A program made the translations under genes and the position numbers. From positions 1 through 32,038 of the forward strand of contig JAFHCF010000079.1 in assembly GCA_048497495.1 (NCBI GenBank): a DNA stretch of 32,038 bases. Reading direction: 5' to 3'. The stretch is from JAFHCF01 sp048497495 (GTDB lineage Bacteria; Pseudomonadota; Alphaproteobacteria; Rhizobiales; Ancalomicrobiaceae). Below the pieces are notes generated by a model. That model was not told where the DNA came from and did no database searches. It saw only the letters and a program-made list of their open reading frames with translations. Below, in pieces: positions 7,121 to 15,063 of this stretch. Every line of letters starts with the position of its first letter. Positions within the stretch are counted from its first letter, which is position 1.

Positions 7121-7627
7121 ATGCGGGTCGTGGCGTCCTACGTCGGCGCGGCATTGATCTCGGCGTCGGTCGCCGTATTGCTGCTGACCTTTGGTCACAT
7201 CGATCCCACCGCGCCGAAGGGCGCGCTTCAACTCCCCGGCATGATCGTCGCTCTCTCGCCCGAGATCGCCATCCAGACCCGCCGCGCCGGCGCGTTCCTC
7301 GCCTCCGCCGGCCCGGAGGTGACGATCCCGTTCCGGCTCATCGCCGCCACCATCGTCTTCGTCGTCCTCAACCTCGCCGCCCTGGTGCTGTTCGAGACCA
7401 CCGACGACGCCTGGCGCGGCGCCCGCCTCTGGGAAGTGCCGAAGCCACTCTGGGCGGCCCTGATCTTCACCACCCTGACCTCGGCCCTCTACATGGCGGC
7501 GATCCTGTGGGAGATCGCCCCCCTCGCCCGCCTCGGCCTGACGCCCGCCGGCTTCGCCATGGCGGCCCTCGCCGGCGGTCTCGCCTTCGGCCTCGGCAAA
7601 CCTCGGCGCGAAGCGTTGGAGGATTGA
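7121..7627 (+). CDS. Small inner-membrane protein of unknown function
   Basis: 168-aa protein with four predicted hydrophobic segments (about 5-25, 71-91, 108-131 and 141-158). A 45-residue loop lies between the first two and charged cytoplasmic-type ends are present (GKPRREALED). ATG 7121 has a strong GGGGGGAG site 7 bases upstream. It follows the chemoreceptor by 113 bases across a strong hairpin, so cotranscription is uncertain. I recognise no family. The start is supported by the ribosome site and by the first TM segment beginning immediately (MRVVASYVGAALISASVAVL). Confidence 0.75.
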   Translation: MRVVASYVGAALISASVAVLLLTFGHIDPTAPKGALQLPGMIVALSPEIAIQTRRAGAFLASAGPEVTIPFRLIAATIVFVVLNLAALVLFETTDDAWRGARLWEVPKPLWAALIFTTLTSALYMAAILWEIAPLARLGLTPAGFAMAALAGGLAFGLGKPRREALED

Positions 7628-7654
7628 GGCCGGCGAGGAGGTCCCGCCTCCGCC

Positions 7655-8632
7655 TCAGGCGCGGATGTCGATGATCCCGGCCTCGCCGTTCTCCGCCCCG
7701 AAGGCCACCCGCACGCCGCCTCGGTCCCAAGCCAGCGCCGTGAGCGGCGCCGTGCCCGCTCTGCGCAACAGCACTTCCGCCTGATCGCCGAAACGCACCG
7801 CCATGATCATGCCGTCGTCGTAGCCGATCGCCACCACGTCCTCGGACGGGTGGCAGGCGACCTGGGCGACGATGCGGTCGCGCGGTCCCAGTTGCAGCGG
7901 GTTCTTGCCCATCGGTCCGTCCTTGGTCAGGAACGGCCAGAGTATCGCGGCATTGGCCCCCGCCGTGGCGAGGAACCGCCCCTTGGCCGACCACGAGATC
8001 GACTTCACCTTGGTCGGATAGCCGGTCATCCGCATGTGCTTCATGTCGTCGATGCGCCAGCCGTGCAGCGCCGGCTCCTGCATCGTCGTCACCAGGAAGC
8101 GGCCGTCCGGCGAGGCGGTGATGCCGGTGTGCGCCCCCTTCCACGGAAGATCCACCGGATCGCCCTTGGCGGTCACCCAGTGGAGCATCGCCTTGTCGGT
8201 GGTGGCGGTGGCGAGCCTCAGCCCCTTGGGCAGGAAGCCGACGGCGCCGACCGACTTCTCGTGGGGGAATTCGATCACCCGGCCGTCGGCGAGCCGCACC
8301 CAGGCCATCCGGCCGGCGGCGGTGGCGATCGCCCCTTGCGGGCCCTCCGCCACCTGGTCGAGCCATTTGCCCGGCTTCTCGAACAGCGTCTCGCTCGCCC
8401 CGTCGGCGGTGGTGCGCGCCACCCGGCCGTCGTCGCCCGAGGTGAGGATCGCCCGACCGTCGGCGGTGAGGCGGCCGGCGAGAATGCCGCCGTCGTGGGC
8501 GACGACGCGGCGCGAGGCCTCGCCGTCACGCAGGGCGATCCGCCCGTCGCCGAGGGCGAAGACCGCCGTCTCGCCGAGGAAACCGCAGGCGACGACGAAG
8601 CCGTCGAGTTCGAAGGGGTCGACGATCGCCAT
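7655..8632 (-). CDS. Cytoplasmic WD40-repeat (beta-propeller) protein of the zinc operon
   Basis: 325-aa protein made of repeated strand blocks typical of WD40 propellers: GRLTADGRAILTSGDDGRV, GITASPDGRFLVTTM, ISWSAKGRFLATAGANAAILW and VACHPSEDVVAIGYDDGMI. There is no signal peptide, so it should be cytoplasmic, unlike the periplasmic propeller AztD of azt zinc systems. ATG 8632 is 5 bases after the stop of the COG0523 GTPase, which gives tight translational linkage and argues for a partner role in metal delivery. The upstream in-frame extension (starting near 8737) overlaps the GTPase and is rejected. Target and mechanism are unknown. Confidence 0.85.
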   Translation of the reverse strand: MAIVDPFELDGFVVACGFLGETAVFALGDGRIALRDGEASRRVVAHDGGILAGRLTADGRAILTSGDDGRVARTTADGASETLFEKPGKWLDQVAEGPQGAIATAAGRMAWVRLADGRVIEFPHEKSVGAVGFLPKGLRLATATTDKAMLHWVTAKGDPVDLPWKGAHTGITASPDGRFLVTTMQEPALHGWRIDDMKHMRMTGYPTKVKSISWSAKGRFLATAGANAAILWPFLTKDGPMGKNPLQLGPRDRIVAQVACHPSEDVVAIGYDDGMIMAVRFGDQAEVLLRRAGTAPLTALAWDRGGVRVAFGAENGEAGIIDIRA

Positions 8633-8637
8633 GGATG

Positions 8638-9606
8638 TCAGGCCCTGCAGGCTTCGAAGCCGGCGCGCAGCGCGGCGAAGTCGAGATCGCGGCCGATGAA
8701 GACGAGCCGGCTCTCGCGCTTCTCGTCGGCCTTCCATTCGCGCTGGTGGTCGCCCTCGACGAGCATGTGGACGCCCTGGACGACGTAGCGCTCGGGATCG
8801 TCCTTGAAGGCGATGATGCCCTTGAGCCGGCGGATCTTCGGCCCCTGCTCCTGGGTGGCGCGGTTGATCCAGTCGAAGAACACCTCGGGCTCCATGTCGC
8901 CGGCGGTGAGCGAGATCGACTTCACCGTCTCGTCGTGATGGTGGTGACCGGACGTCAGGAAGTCCGGCTCGACCGTCAGGATGCGGTTGAGATCGAAGGC
9001 GCCGCGATCGAGCACGCGCGCCAGATCGACGGCGCAGCGCTCGGTCTCGATCACGTCCGCGTAAGGGTTGATCGCCAGGATCTCGTCGCGCACCACCGCC
9101 AGTTCGTCGGCGCTGACGAGGTCGGTCTTGTTGAGCAGGATCACGTCGGCGAAGGCGATCTGGTCCTCGGCCTCGGGGCTGTCGCCGATGCGGGCCAAGA
9201 GGTTCTTGGCGTCGGCGACCGTGACGATGGCGTCGAGCCGGGTCTTGGAGCGGACGTCGTCGTCCATGAAGAAGGTCTGGGCGACCGGCGCCGGATCGGC
9301 GAGGCCGGTGGTCTCGATCAGCACCGCGTCGAAGCGGCCCTTGCGCTTCATCAGCCCCTCGATGATGCGGATCAGATCGCCGCGCACGGTGCAGCAGATG
9401 CAGCCGTTGTTCATCTCGAAGATTTCCTCGTCGGTGTCGACGACGAGGTCGTTGTCGATGCCGATCTCGCCGAACTCGTTGACGATCACCGCGTATTTCT
9501 TGCCGTGGTCCTCGGTGAGGATGCGGTTGAGCAGCGTCGTCTTGCCGGCGCCGAGATAGCCGGTGAGCACGGTGACGGGGATCGGAGGAAGCGCGGCAGT
9601 CGACAT
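8638..9606 (-). CDS. COG0523 (CobW/ZigA-type) GTPase, probable zinc metallochaperone
   Basis: 322-aa cytoplasmic G3E-family GTPase. Visible motifs are Walker A GYLGAGKTT (16-24), Walker B-like ETTGLADP (98-105), the metal-binding CICC within GCICCTV (69-72), the guanine-specificity motif NKTD (159-162) and a four-His cluster (221-224) ahead of the C-terminal domain. Zur-regulated members load zinc into client enzymes under starvation. Placement behind a zinc ABC transporter and a Zur-like operator supports that subgroup over cobalamin CobW or nitrile-hydratase activators. ATG 9606 is chosen for its AAGGA site; an upstream Met (9666) would extend into the intercistronic hairpin. The WD40 gene follows after 5 bases. 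Confidence 0.92.
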   Translation of the reverse strand: MSTAALPPIPVTVLTGYLGAGKTTLLNRILTEDHGKKYAVIVNEFGEIGIDNDLVVDTDEEIFEMNNGCICCTVRGDLIRIIEGLMKRKGRFDAVLIETTGLADPAPVAQTFFMDDDVRSKTRLDAIVTVADAKNLLARIGDSPEAEDQIAFADVILLNKTDLVSADELAVVRDEILAINPYADVIETERCAVDLARVLDRGAFDLNRILTVEPDFLTSGHHHHDETVKSISLTAGDMEPEVFFDWINRATQEQGPKIRRLKGIIAFKDDPERYVVQGVHMLVEGDHQREWKADEKRESRLVFIGRDLDFAALRAGFEACRA

Positions 9607-9626
9607 GTCATATCCTTCGAACGAAC

Positions 9627-9654
9627 GATCTCCCCGGCGGACGCCGGAGAGATC
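9627..9654 (-). other. Intercistronic hairpin between the zinc-binding protein and GTPase genes
   Basis: GATCTCCCCGGC (9627-9638) and GCCGGAGAGATC (9643-9654) form a 12-bp stem with one mismatch and a 4-base loop. It lies in the 88-base gap and ends 21 bases before the GTPase start. It could protect the upstream mRNA or reduce expression of the distal genes; there is no T-tract. Confidence 0.5.
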
Positions 9655-9694
9655 GCAGGTCTTCATCGATCGGGGGGGACGACGGCGCGGAAAC

Positions 9695-10678
9695 TCAGGC
9701 GCCGATCATCGCCCGGGTCAGGAGCGTCACGTTGTGGCGGACCATATCGACATAAGTGGGGGCGGGTCCACCCTTCGGCGAGAGGGCGTCGGCGAAGAGT
9801 TCGCCGCCGAGTTTCACCCCCGTCTCCTCGGCGATGCGGTCGACGAGACGACGATCGGTCATGTTCTCGACGAAGACCGCCGTGATCTTCTCCTTGCGGA
9901 TCTGGCGGACGAGCTCGGCCACATCCTTGGCGGTCGCTTCGGTTTCGGTCGAGATGCCCTGGGGCGAGATGAAATCGATGCCGTAGGCGGCGGAGAAATA
10001 GCCGAAGGCGTCGTGGCTGGTGATCACCCGCCGACGATCCGCCGGCACCTTGGCGACCGCCGCCTTCACTTCCGCGTCGAGCGCCGCGATCTCGGCGAGA
10101 TAGGCCGCCGCATTGGCCTCGTAGCTCGCCTTGCCGGCCGGATCGGCGGCGACGAGCGCGTCGCGGATGTTGGCGACGTAGATCGCGGCATTGGCGACCG
10201 ACTGCCAGGCGTGAGGATCGAGCCCGCCGTGGTCGTGACCCTTGGCGGCGTGATCGTGGTCGTGCCCCTTCTTCGCGGCGGCGGCCGGCGCCTCGTCGTG
10301 ATCGTCGTCGGCCATCTCGTGCGTTTCGATGCCGGCGGTCGTGGTGACGATCGTCGCCGAGGTGCCCGACGCCTTGGCGAGGCGGCCCATCCAGCCCTCG
10401 AAGCCGAGGCCGTTGACGAAGACCAGCTTCGAGGCCGCGACCGCCTTGGCGTCGGCGGGCGTCGGCTCATAGACATGGGCGTCGCCGTCGGGACCGACGA
10501 GCACCTTCACACTCACCCGGTCGCCGCCGACCTTCCCGACGAAGTCGCCGAGGATCGAGAACGAGGCGACCACCGGCAGCTTCGCCGATTGCGCGGTGGC
10601 GGGCGTGGCGGACGCGAGGCCGACCAGGCCCAAGCCGGCGACGGCGCCGAGGAGGAAGCGGCGAGAGACGTGGATCAT
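9695..10678 (-). CDS. znuA: Zinc (Zn/Mn-type) ABC transporter substrate-binding protein
   Basis: 327-aa periplasmic cluster A-I metal-binding protein. The N-terminal export signal contains SRRFLL, a possible twin-arginine motif, with cleavage near ATAQ-SA. Candidate metal ligands are H68 (DAHVYEP), H156 (LDPHAW) and H222 (SHDAFGYF). A flexible His/Asp-rich loop (about 120-150, including GHDHDHAAKGHDH) between the first two is a hallmark of zinc-specific ZnuA/AztC proteins and argues against manganese. GGAG lies 8 bases before ATG 10678. It follows the permease gene by 28 bases. The znuA symbol is family-level; the ATPase-permease-binding-protein order also fits azt systems. Confidence 0.9.
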   Translation of the reverse strand: MIHVSRRFLLGAVAGLGLVGLASATPATAQSAKLPVVASFSILGDFVGKVGGDRVSVKVLVGPDGDAHVYEPTPADAKAVAASKLVFVNGLGFEGWMGRLAKASGTSATIVTTTAGIETHEMADDDHDEAPAAAAKKGHDHDHAAKGHDHGGLDPHAWQSVANAAIYVANIRDALVAADPAGKASYEANAAAYLAEIAALDAEVKAAVAKVPADRRRVITSHDAFGYFSAAYGIDFISPQGISTETEATAKDVAELVRQIRKEKITAVFVENMTDRRLVDRIAEETGVKLGGELFADALSPKGGPAPTYVDMVRHNVTLLTRAMIGA

Positions 10679-10706
10679 CGTGAGATCTCCGAAAGGAGGA
10701 ACGGGT

Positions 10707-11582
10707 TCAGGCTTCCAGGTGTCGCCCGGCGAACCGGCCGACGAACAATCCGCGCCGGCCGAAGACCAGCGACAGGAAATAGAAGGCGCCGGCGGTCAGG
10801 ATGATCGCCGGACCGGCGGGCAGGCTGAGGTGGTAGGAGACGAGCAGGCCGCCGAGCGCCGAGGCCGCGCCGATCAGGGCGGCGACGCCGATCAACGCCG
10901 TGAGATCGTCGACCCACAGCCGGGCGCTGGCCGCCGGCAGCATCATCATGCCGACGGCGAGCAGCGTGCCGAGCGCATGGAAGGCACCGACGAGGTTCAG
11001 GACCACCAGCGCCATGAAGGCGAGATGGACCATCGCCCCGACCCGTCCGACGGACGCGAGGAAGATCGGATCGATCGATTCCATCACCAGCGGCCGCAGG
11101 ATCACGGCGAAGCCGACCAGCGTCACGGTGGCGATGCCGACGATCAGGTAGAGCGCCTGATCGTCGAGCGCCAACACCGTGCCGAACAGCACGTGCAGGA
11201 GATCGACGTTGGAGCCCTTGGCCGAGACGATGGTGACGCCGAGCGCCAGCGACAGGAGATAGAAGGCGGCGAGCGCCGTGTCCTCCTTGAGCACCGAGGC
11301 CCGCGCCACCGCTCCCGCCCCGACCGCCACCGTGACGCCGGCGAAGAGCCCGCCGAGCGTCATCGCCGGCAGGGACAGTCCGGCGAAGAGATAGCCGATC
11401 GCCGCCCCCGGCAGGATGGCGTGCGACATGGCGTCGCCGGTCAGCGACATCCGCCGGAGCATCAGGAAGACGCCGACCGGCGCCCCGGCGACCGCCAGAG
11501 CCAGCGCCCCGACCAGCGCCCGGCGCATGAATTCGAATTCGCCGAAGGGCGCGACCACCAGGTCGTGGAACAACGATAGCAT
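10707..11582 (-). CDS. znuB: Zinc ABC transporter permease (ZnuB/AztB family)
   Basis: 291-aa polytopic inner-membrane protein of the ABC-3 family that would form the homodimeric channel. Conserved features include the N-terminal FEFMRRALVGALALAVAGAP, the cytoplasmic-loop GDAMSHAILPGAAIGY that contacts the ATPase, and C-terminal FHALGTLLAVGMMMLPAA. About seven to eight hydrophobic segments are visible. The N-terminal region PFGEFEFMRRAL resembles AztB-type permeases, so azt naming is a reasonable alternative. It sits 54 bases after the ATPase gene and 28 before the binding-protein gene, inside the Zur-controlled operon. Confidence 0.9.
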   Translation of the reverse strand: MLSLFHDLVVAPFGEFEFMRRALVGALALAVAGAPVGVFLMLRRMSLTGDAMSHAILPGAAIGYLFAGLSLPAMTLGGLFAGVTVAVGAGAVARASVLKEDTALAAFYLLSLALGVTIVSAKGSNVDLLHVLFGTVLALDDQALYLIVGIATVTLVGFAVILRPLVMESIDPIFLASVGRVGAMVHLAFMALVVLNLVGAFHALGTLLAVGMMMLPAASARLWVDDLTALIGVAALIGAASALGGLLVSYHLSLPAGPAIILTAGAFYFLSLVFGRRGLFVGRFAGRHLEA

Positions 11583-11636
11583 CGCTCGGATCCTCGGCGC
11601 GCCGCGCCGCGTGGAGTTCGGGAACCGTCCGTCGCC

Positions 11637-12392
11637 TCAGGCGGCCGGCCGCTCGCAGACATGGGCGTGGGTGTCGAAGGCCTCGATCATCCGCCGCGCG
11701 GTGCCGAGATTCGCCTCGGTGATCACCTCGGCCGTCGGCCCCCAGGCGACCTTCTCGCGGGCGATCAACAAGGCGTCGCGACACAGCGAGGCGACGATGC
11801 CGAGGTCGTGCAGCACCGCGATCACGGTGCGGCCCTCGCCGTGCCAGCGTTCGACCAGCGCCACCAGATCCTCGGTGGTGCGTTGATCGACGGCGTTGAA
11901 CGGTTCGTCGAGCAGGATCACCGCCGCGTCCTGGACCAGGAGCCGGGCGAACATCACCCGCTGCATCTGCCCGCCCGACAGCGTGCCGATCGGCCGCGTC
12001 TCGAAACCGACGAGACCCACCGCCGCCAGCGCCTCGGTGATCGCGCCGGCCCGTCGCCGGCCGATGCCGCCGAAGGCGCCGACCCGCCGCCACAGGCCGA
12101 GGGCGACGAAATCGAACACCGACAGGGGAAACGACCGGTCGACCTCGGTGACCTGCGGCAGATAGGCGATGTCGCGCCGATCGAACCCGTCGAGACGGAT
12201 CGACCCGCCGAGCGGCGACAGAGCCCCGCTGAGCCCCTTGAGCAGCGTCGACTTGCCGGCGCCGTTGGGCCCGATCACCGCCGTCAGGGCCCCCCGGAGG
12301 ATGCGACCGGTGAGATGATGGACCGCCGGATGGCGGTCGTAGCCCAGCGTCAGGTCGTCGAATTCGATCGCCGCCGATGCGGTGCCGGCCAT
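11637..12392 (-). CDS. znuC: Zinc ABC transporter ATP-binding protein (ZnuC/AztA family)
   Basis: 251-aa cytoplasmic ATPase that powers metal import. It has Walker A GPNGAGKST (41-49), Q-loop LPQ (78-80), ABC signature LSGGQ (138-142), Walker B ending LLDEP (160-164) and the switch histidine in VLHDLG (H195). ATG 12392 has a GAGGGAGA site that overlaps the end of the preceding His-rich gene, whose stop is 13 bases upstream, indicating coupling. Substrate assignment rests on the operon: a Zur-like operator, His-rich proteins and a COG0523 GTPase. Confidence 0.92.
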   Translation of the reverse strand: MAGTASAAIEFDDLTLGYDRHPAVHHLTGRILRGALTAVIGPNGAGKSTLLKGLSGALSPLGGSIRLDGFDRRDIAYLPQVTEVDRSFPLSVFDFVALGLWRRVGAFGGIGRRRAGAITEALAAVGLVGFETRPIGTLSGGQMQRVMFARLLVQDAAVILLDEPFNAVDQRTTEDLVALVERWHGEGRTVIAVLHDLGIVASLCRDALLIAREKVAWGPTAEVITEANLGTARRMIEAFDTHAHVCERPAA

Positions 12393-12405
12393 GTCGCGTT
12401 CTCCC

Positions 12406-12717
12406 TCAACCGCCGATCGGCGTCACCGCCCACAGCGTCGCGCCCCACAGCAGCGCCGCGACGCCCGCCGCGATGGCGAGCCGCCCGACGAGCGACATCC
12501 TGACCAGCGAGAACGGCAGCCGCGCCGGCATCGCCGGCCCGTGGGCGTGGTCGTGGTCGTGGTCGTGGTCGTGAAGATGGCCGTGCTCGTGGTCGTTCCC
12601 GCCCACGGCGTGGTCGTGGTCGTACGAACCGGCCGCGATCGGCGCGGCGGTTCGCCCGGAGGCCGGCTCGGCGTTTCGCGATGTCCGATCTTGCGGCATG
12701 ATCGAGGTGATGTTCAT
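12406..12717 (-). CDS. His-rich single-pass membrane peptide leading the zinc operon
   Basis: 103-aa protein with a cytoplasmic or periplasmic N-terminal domain containing repeated Asp-His pairs (YDHDHAVGG, DHEHGHLHDHDHDHDHAHG, about residues 33-63). A C-terminal TM helix (VGRLAIAAGVAALLWGATLW) follows. It is the first gene behind the Zur-like promoter and ends 13 bases before the ATPase gene. A zinc buffer or delivery factor for the transporter is the obvious inference; I know no characterised homologue. Start choice is uncertain: ATG 12717 lies about where transcription should begin, with no ribosome site, so it may be read leaderless. ATG 12699 (MPQDRTSRN) is the alternative and would give 97 aa. 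Confidence 0.75.
   Translation of the reverse strand: MNITSIMPQDRTSRNAEPASGRTAAPIAAGSYDHDHAVGGNDHEHGHLHDHDHDHDHAHGPAMPARLPFSLVRMSLVGRLAIAAGVAALLWGATLWAVTPIGG
12541..12624. repeat. GTGGTC hexanucleotide tract encoding Asp-His repeats
   Basis: On the plus strand the hexamer GTGGTC/CGTGGT is iterated, uninterrupted through about 12548-12571 and again near 12588-12595 and 12608-12624. On the coding strand it reads GAC-CAC (Asp-His). Because the unit is 6 bases, slippage would change the number of DH pairs without shifting frame. Confidence 0.8.
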
Positions 12718-12723
12718 GGCGGA

Positions 12724-12738
12724 TGTTATAACGTAACA
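12724..12738. promoter_or_regulatory. Zur-like operator
   Basis: The 15-bp palindromic site TGTTATAACGTAACA is close to alphaproteobacterial Zur boxes (TGTTATA-type dyads with TAACA arms). It covers the -10 hexamer of the minus-strand promoter and lies 7 bases upstream of ATG 12717, where zinc-loaded Zur would block RNA polymerase. The genes controlled (zinc transporter, COG0523 GTPase) are classic Zur targets. Confidence 0.8.
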
Positions 12739-12753
12739 CTTCGCCTCAGGCAA
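12725..12753 (-). promoter_or_regulatory. Sigma-70 promoter of the zinc operon
   Basis: Reading the minus strand: -35 TTGCCT (12753-12748), 17-base spacer, -10 TATAAC (12730-12725). The expected start is within a base or two of ATG 12717, so the transcript would have almost no leader. Confidence 0.7.
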
Positions 12754-12862
12754 GTGACGTGCGAGGCTCTCGCCATCACTTCCCGGCGATCCGAAGCGTC
12801 GGACGGCGCGTATGCTCGCCCGTGGACCGCAATAAAATCGCCGACGAGGACCGAACGCCCCC

Positions 12863-13936
12863 ATGGCCCGACCCCATTCCCTCGGCTCCGCCGCCCTCGA
12901 CCCCGCTCGCGCGCCGCGCCTGCCCGCCGACCATCCCCGGATCGAGACCGGCCGCGTCGGCGTGCTGCTGGTCAATCTCGGAACCCCCGACGCCACCGAC
13001 TTCTGGTCGATGCGGCGCTATCTGAAGGAGTTCCTCTCCGACCGCCGGGTGATCGAGGTGCCGCGGGCGATCTGGTGGCCGATCCTCAATCTGATCATCC
13101 TCACCACCCGACCGGGCCGCAAGGGCCGCGACTACGACACGATCTGGAACCACGAACTCAACGAGGGTCCGCTCAAGACCATCACCCGGGCGCAGGGCGA
13201 GGCCCTCGCCACCCGCCTCGCCGATGCAGGAGACCGCCTCGTCGTCGACTGGGCGATGCGCTACGGCAACCCGTCGATCGCCGCCCGCCTCGACGCCCTC
13301 GTCGCGCGCGGCTGCGAACGCATCCTGGTGGTGCCGCTCTATCCCCAATATGCCGCCGCCACCACCGCCACGGTGGCCGACGCAGCCTTCGACGCGTTGA
13401 AGCGGATGCGCCGCCAGCCGGCCTTGCGCGTCGCCCCGCCCTGGCACGACGATCCCGCCTATGTCTCCGCCCTCGCCTCGAGCCTCCAGGCCGAACTGGC
13501 GACGCTCGACTGGGAGCCGGAGGCGATTCTCGCCTCCTTCCACGGCATTCCGAAGAGCTACTTCGACAAGGGCGACCCCTATTGGTGCCACTGCGCCAAG
13601 ACCATGCGGCTCCTGCGCGAGATGACCGGCCTCGACGAGACCCGCCTGCGCATGACCTTCCAGTCGCGCTTCGGCAAGGCGGAATGGCTGCGGCCCTACA
13701 CCGCCGAGACCGTCACCGAACTGGCGCGTACGGGGGTGAAGCGGTTGGCGGTGATCACCCCCGGCTTCGCCGCCGACTGTCTCGAGACGCTCGAGGAGAT
13801 CGGTCACGAGGTCGCCGGCCTCTTCCGCGAGGCCGGCGGCGAGAAGTTCCATCTCGTGCCCTGCCTCAACGATTCGGCCCTCGGCATCGACGTGATCGAG
13901 GCGGTCGCCCGGCGCGAACTCGCCGGCTGGATCTGA
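12863..13936 (+). CDS. hemH: Ferrochelatase
   Basis: 357-aa enzyme inserting Fe2+ into protoporphyrin IX, the last step of the classical haem pathway. Landmarks are the N-terminal VGVLLVNLGTPD (32-43), the signature ILASFHGIPKSY with catalytic H227, and the conserved glutamate region LETLEEIGHE near 305. The nearby WCHC (241-244) is found in alphaproteobacterial ferrochelatases. ATG 12863 has only a distant GAGG site. The gene is divergent from the zinc operon with 145 bases between starts. The Zur-like box lies more than 120 bases away, next to the opposite gene, so control by it is unlikely. Confidence 0.95.
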   Translation: MARPHSLGSAALDPARAPRLPADHPRIETGRVGVLLVNLGTPDATDFWSMRRYLKEFLSDRRVIEVPRAIWWPILNLIILTTRPGRKGRDYDTIWNHELNEGPLKTITRAQGEALATRLADAGDRLVVDWAMRYGNPSIAARLDALVARGCERILVVPLYPQYAAATTATVADAAFDALKRMRRQPALRVAPPWHDDPAYVSALASSLQAELATLDWEPEAILASFHGIPKSYFDKGDPYWCHCAKTMRLLREMTGLDETRLRMTFQSRFGKAEWLRPYTAETVTELARTGVKRLAVITPGFAADCLETLEEIGHEVAGLFREAGGEKFHLVPCLNDSALGIDVIEAVARRELAGWI

Positions 13937-13957
13937 GGCCGCTCACGAAACGTCCGT

Positions 13958-13976
13958 GCGACGCTCCCGGCGTCGC
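13958..13976 (+). other. Hairpin after hemH
   Basis: Seven-bp perfect stem GCGACGC-TCCCG-GCGTCGC located 21 bases past the ferrochelatase stop. No T-tract follows, so this is a weak terminator candidate. Confidence 0.4.
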
Positions 13977-14069
13977 GGTACGGTCAAGAAGTGGATACAC
14001 TGTGCCGAGATCGACACGAGGTCACGACTCGCCCCCCACCGGGCGGCGCGAGGACACTGGGAGAAGACC

Positions 14070-15047
14070 ATGAACGGATTTTCGCTCACCGGATTCGACA
14101 TCGTCATCATCGTCTTCCTGGCCTTGCTCGTCCTGGTCTTCTTCGCCGGCGTCAAGACCGTGCCCCAGGGCCAGAATTGGACGGTCGAGCGCTTCGGCCG
14201 CTACACCCGCACCCTGAAGCCCGGGCTCAACGTCATCCTGCCCTTCATCGACCGGGTCGGCGCCCAGCTCTCGGTGATGGAACAGGTGTTGGACGTGCCG
14301 ACCCAGGAGGTCATCACCAAGGACAACGCCACCGTCGCCGTCGACGGCGTCGCCTTCTATCAGATCCTCGACGCCGCCCGCGCCGCCTACGAGGTGCAGC
14401 AGCTCGAGGTGGCGATCCTCAACCTGACCATGACCAACATCCGGACCGTCATGGGCTCGATGGAGCTCGACCTGCTCCTGTCGCATCGCGACGAGATCAA
14501 CACCAAGCTGCTCCACGTCGTCGACGCCGCCGCCGAGGCCTGGGGCCTCAAGGTCACCCGCATCGAGATCAAGGACATCGTGCCGCCCGCCGACCTCGTC
14601 GCCTCGATGGGTCGCCAGATGAAGGCCGAGCGAGACAAGCGCGCCGCCATCCTCGAGTCCGAGGGCATGCGGCAGTCCGAGATCCTCAAGGCCGAAGGCC
14701 AGAAACAGGCGCTGATCCTGGCGGCGGAAGGCCGCAAGGAAGCCGCCTTCCGCGACGCCGAGGCGCGCGAGCGCTCGGCCGAGGCCGAGGCGAAGGCGAC
14801 CGAGATGGTGTCGAAGGCGATCGCCGCCGGCGACGTCCAGGCGCTCAACTACTTCGTCGCCCAGAAATACGTCGAGGCCCTCGGCCAACTCGCCTCCGCC
14901 CCCAATCAGAAGGTGCTGATGCTGCCGGTCGACGCCACCTCGATCCTCGGCGCGGTCGCCGGCATCGCCGAGATCGCCAAGGCCACCTTCGGCGAGACCG
15001 GTGAACAGCGCCGCCGTCCCACCGGCGTTCCCGACACCCGGATCTGA
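14070..15047 (+). CDS. qmcA: SPFH/Band 7 (stomatin-like) membrane protease-associated protein, QmcA type
   Basis: 325-aa membrane-anchored SPFH protein. A single N-terminal TM (GFDIVIIVFLALLVLVFFAG, 8-27) precedes the Band-7 domain (about 28-190, with VPQGQNWTVERFGRY and TLKPGLNVILPFID). A long Ala/Glu-rich coiled coil (190-270) follows and carries the typical EGQKQALILAAEGRKEAAF. ATG 14070 follows GGAGAAGACC; an earlier in-frame start lacks the TM-first arrangement. Family members build oligomeric rings or microdomains and influence membrane quality control. The NfeD gene 10-16 bases downstream is the standard partner, supporting the assignment. Confidence 0.92.
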   Translation: MNGFSLTGFDIVIIVFLALLVLVFFAGVKTVPQGQNWTVERFGRYTRTLKPGLNVILPFIDRVGAQLSVMEQVLDVPTQEVITKDNATVAVDGVAFYQILDAARAAYEVQQLEVAILNLTMTNIRTVMGSMELDLLLSHRDEINTKLLHVVDAAAEAWGLKVTRIEIKDIVPPADLVASMGRQMKAERDKRAAILESEGMRQSEILKAEGQKQALILAAEGRKEAAFRDAEARERSAEAEAKATEMVSKAIAAGDVQALNYFVAQKYVEALGQLASAPNQKVLMLPVDATSILGAVAGIAEIAKATFGETGEQRRRPTGVPDTRI

Positions 15048-15063
15048 GAGCGGAGGCATGACC

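Noticed and set aside
7655..8632. WD40 protein as the azt zinc chaperone AztD
   Set aside because: No signal peptide from the supported start, whereas AztD is periplasmic; only the general propeller resemblance remains.
12541..12624. GTGGTC repeats as a CRISPR or regulatory array
   Set aside because: They are 6-base in-frame repeats coding for Asp-His in an intact gene, with no spacers.
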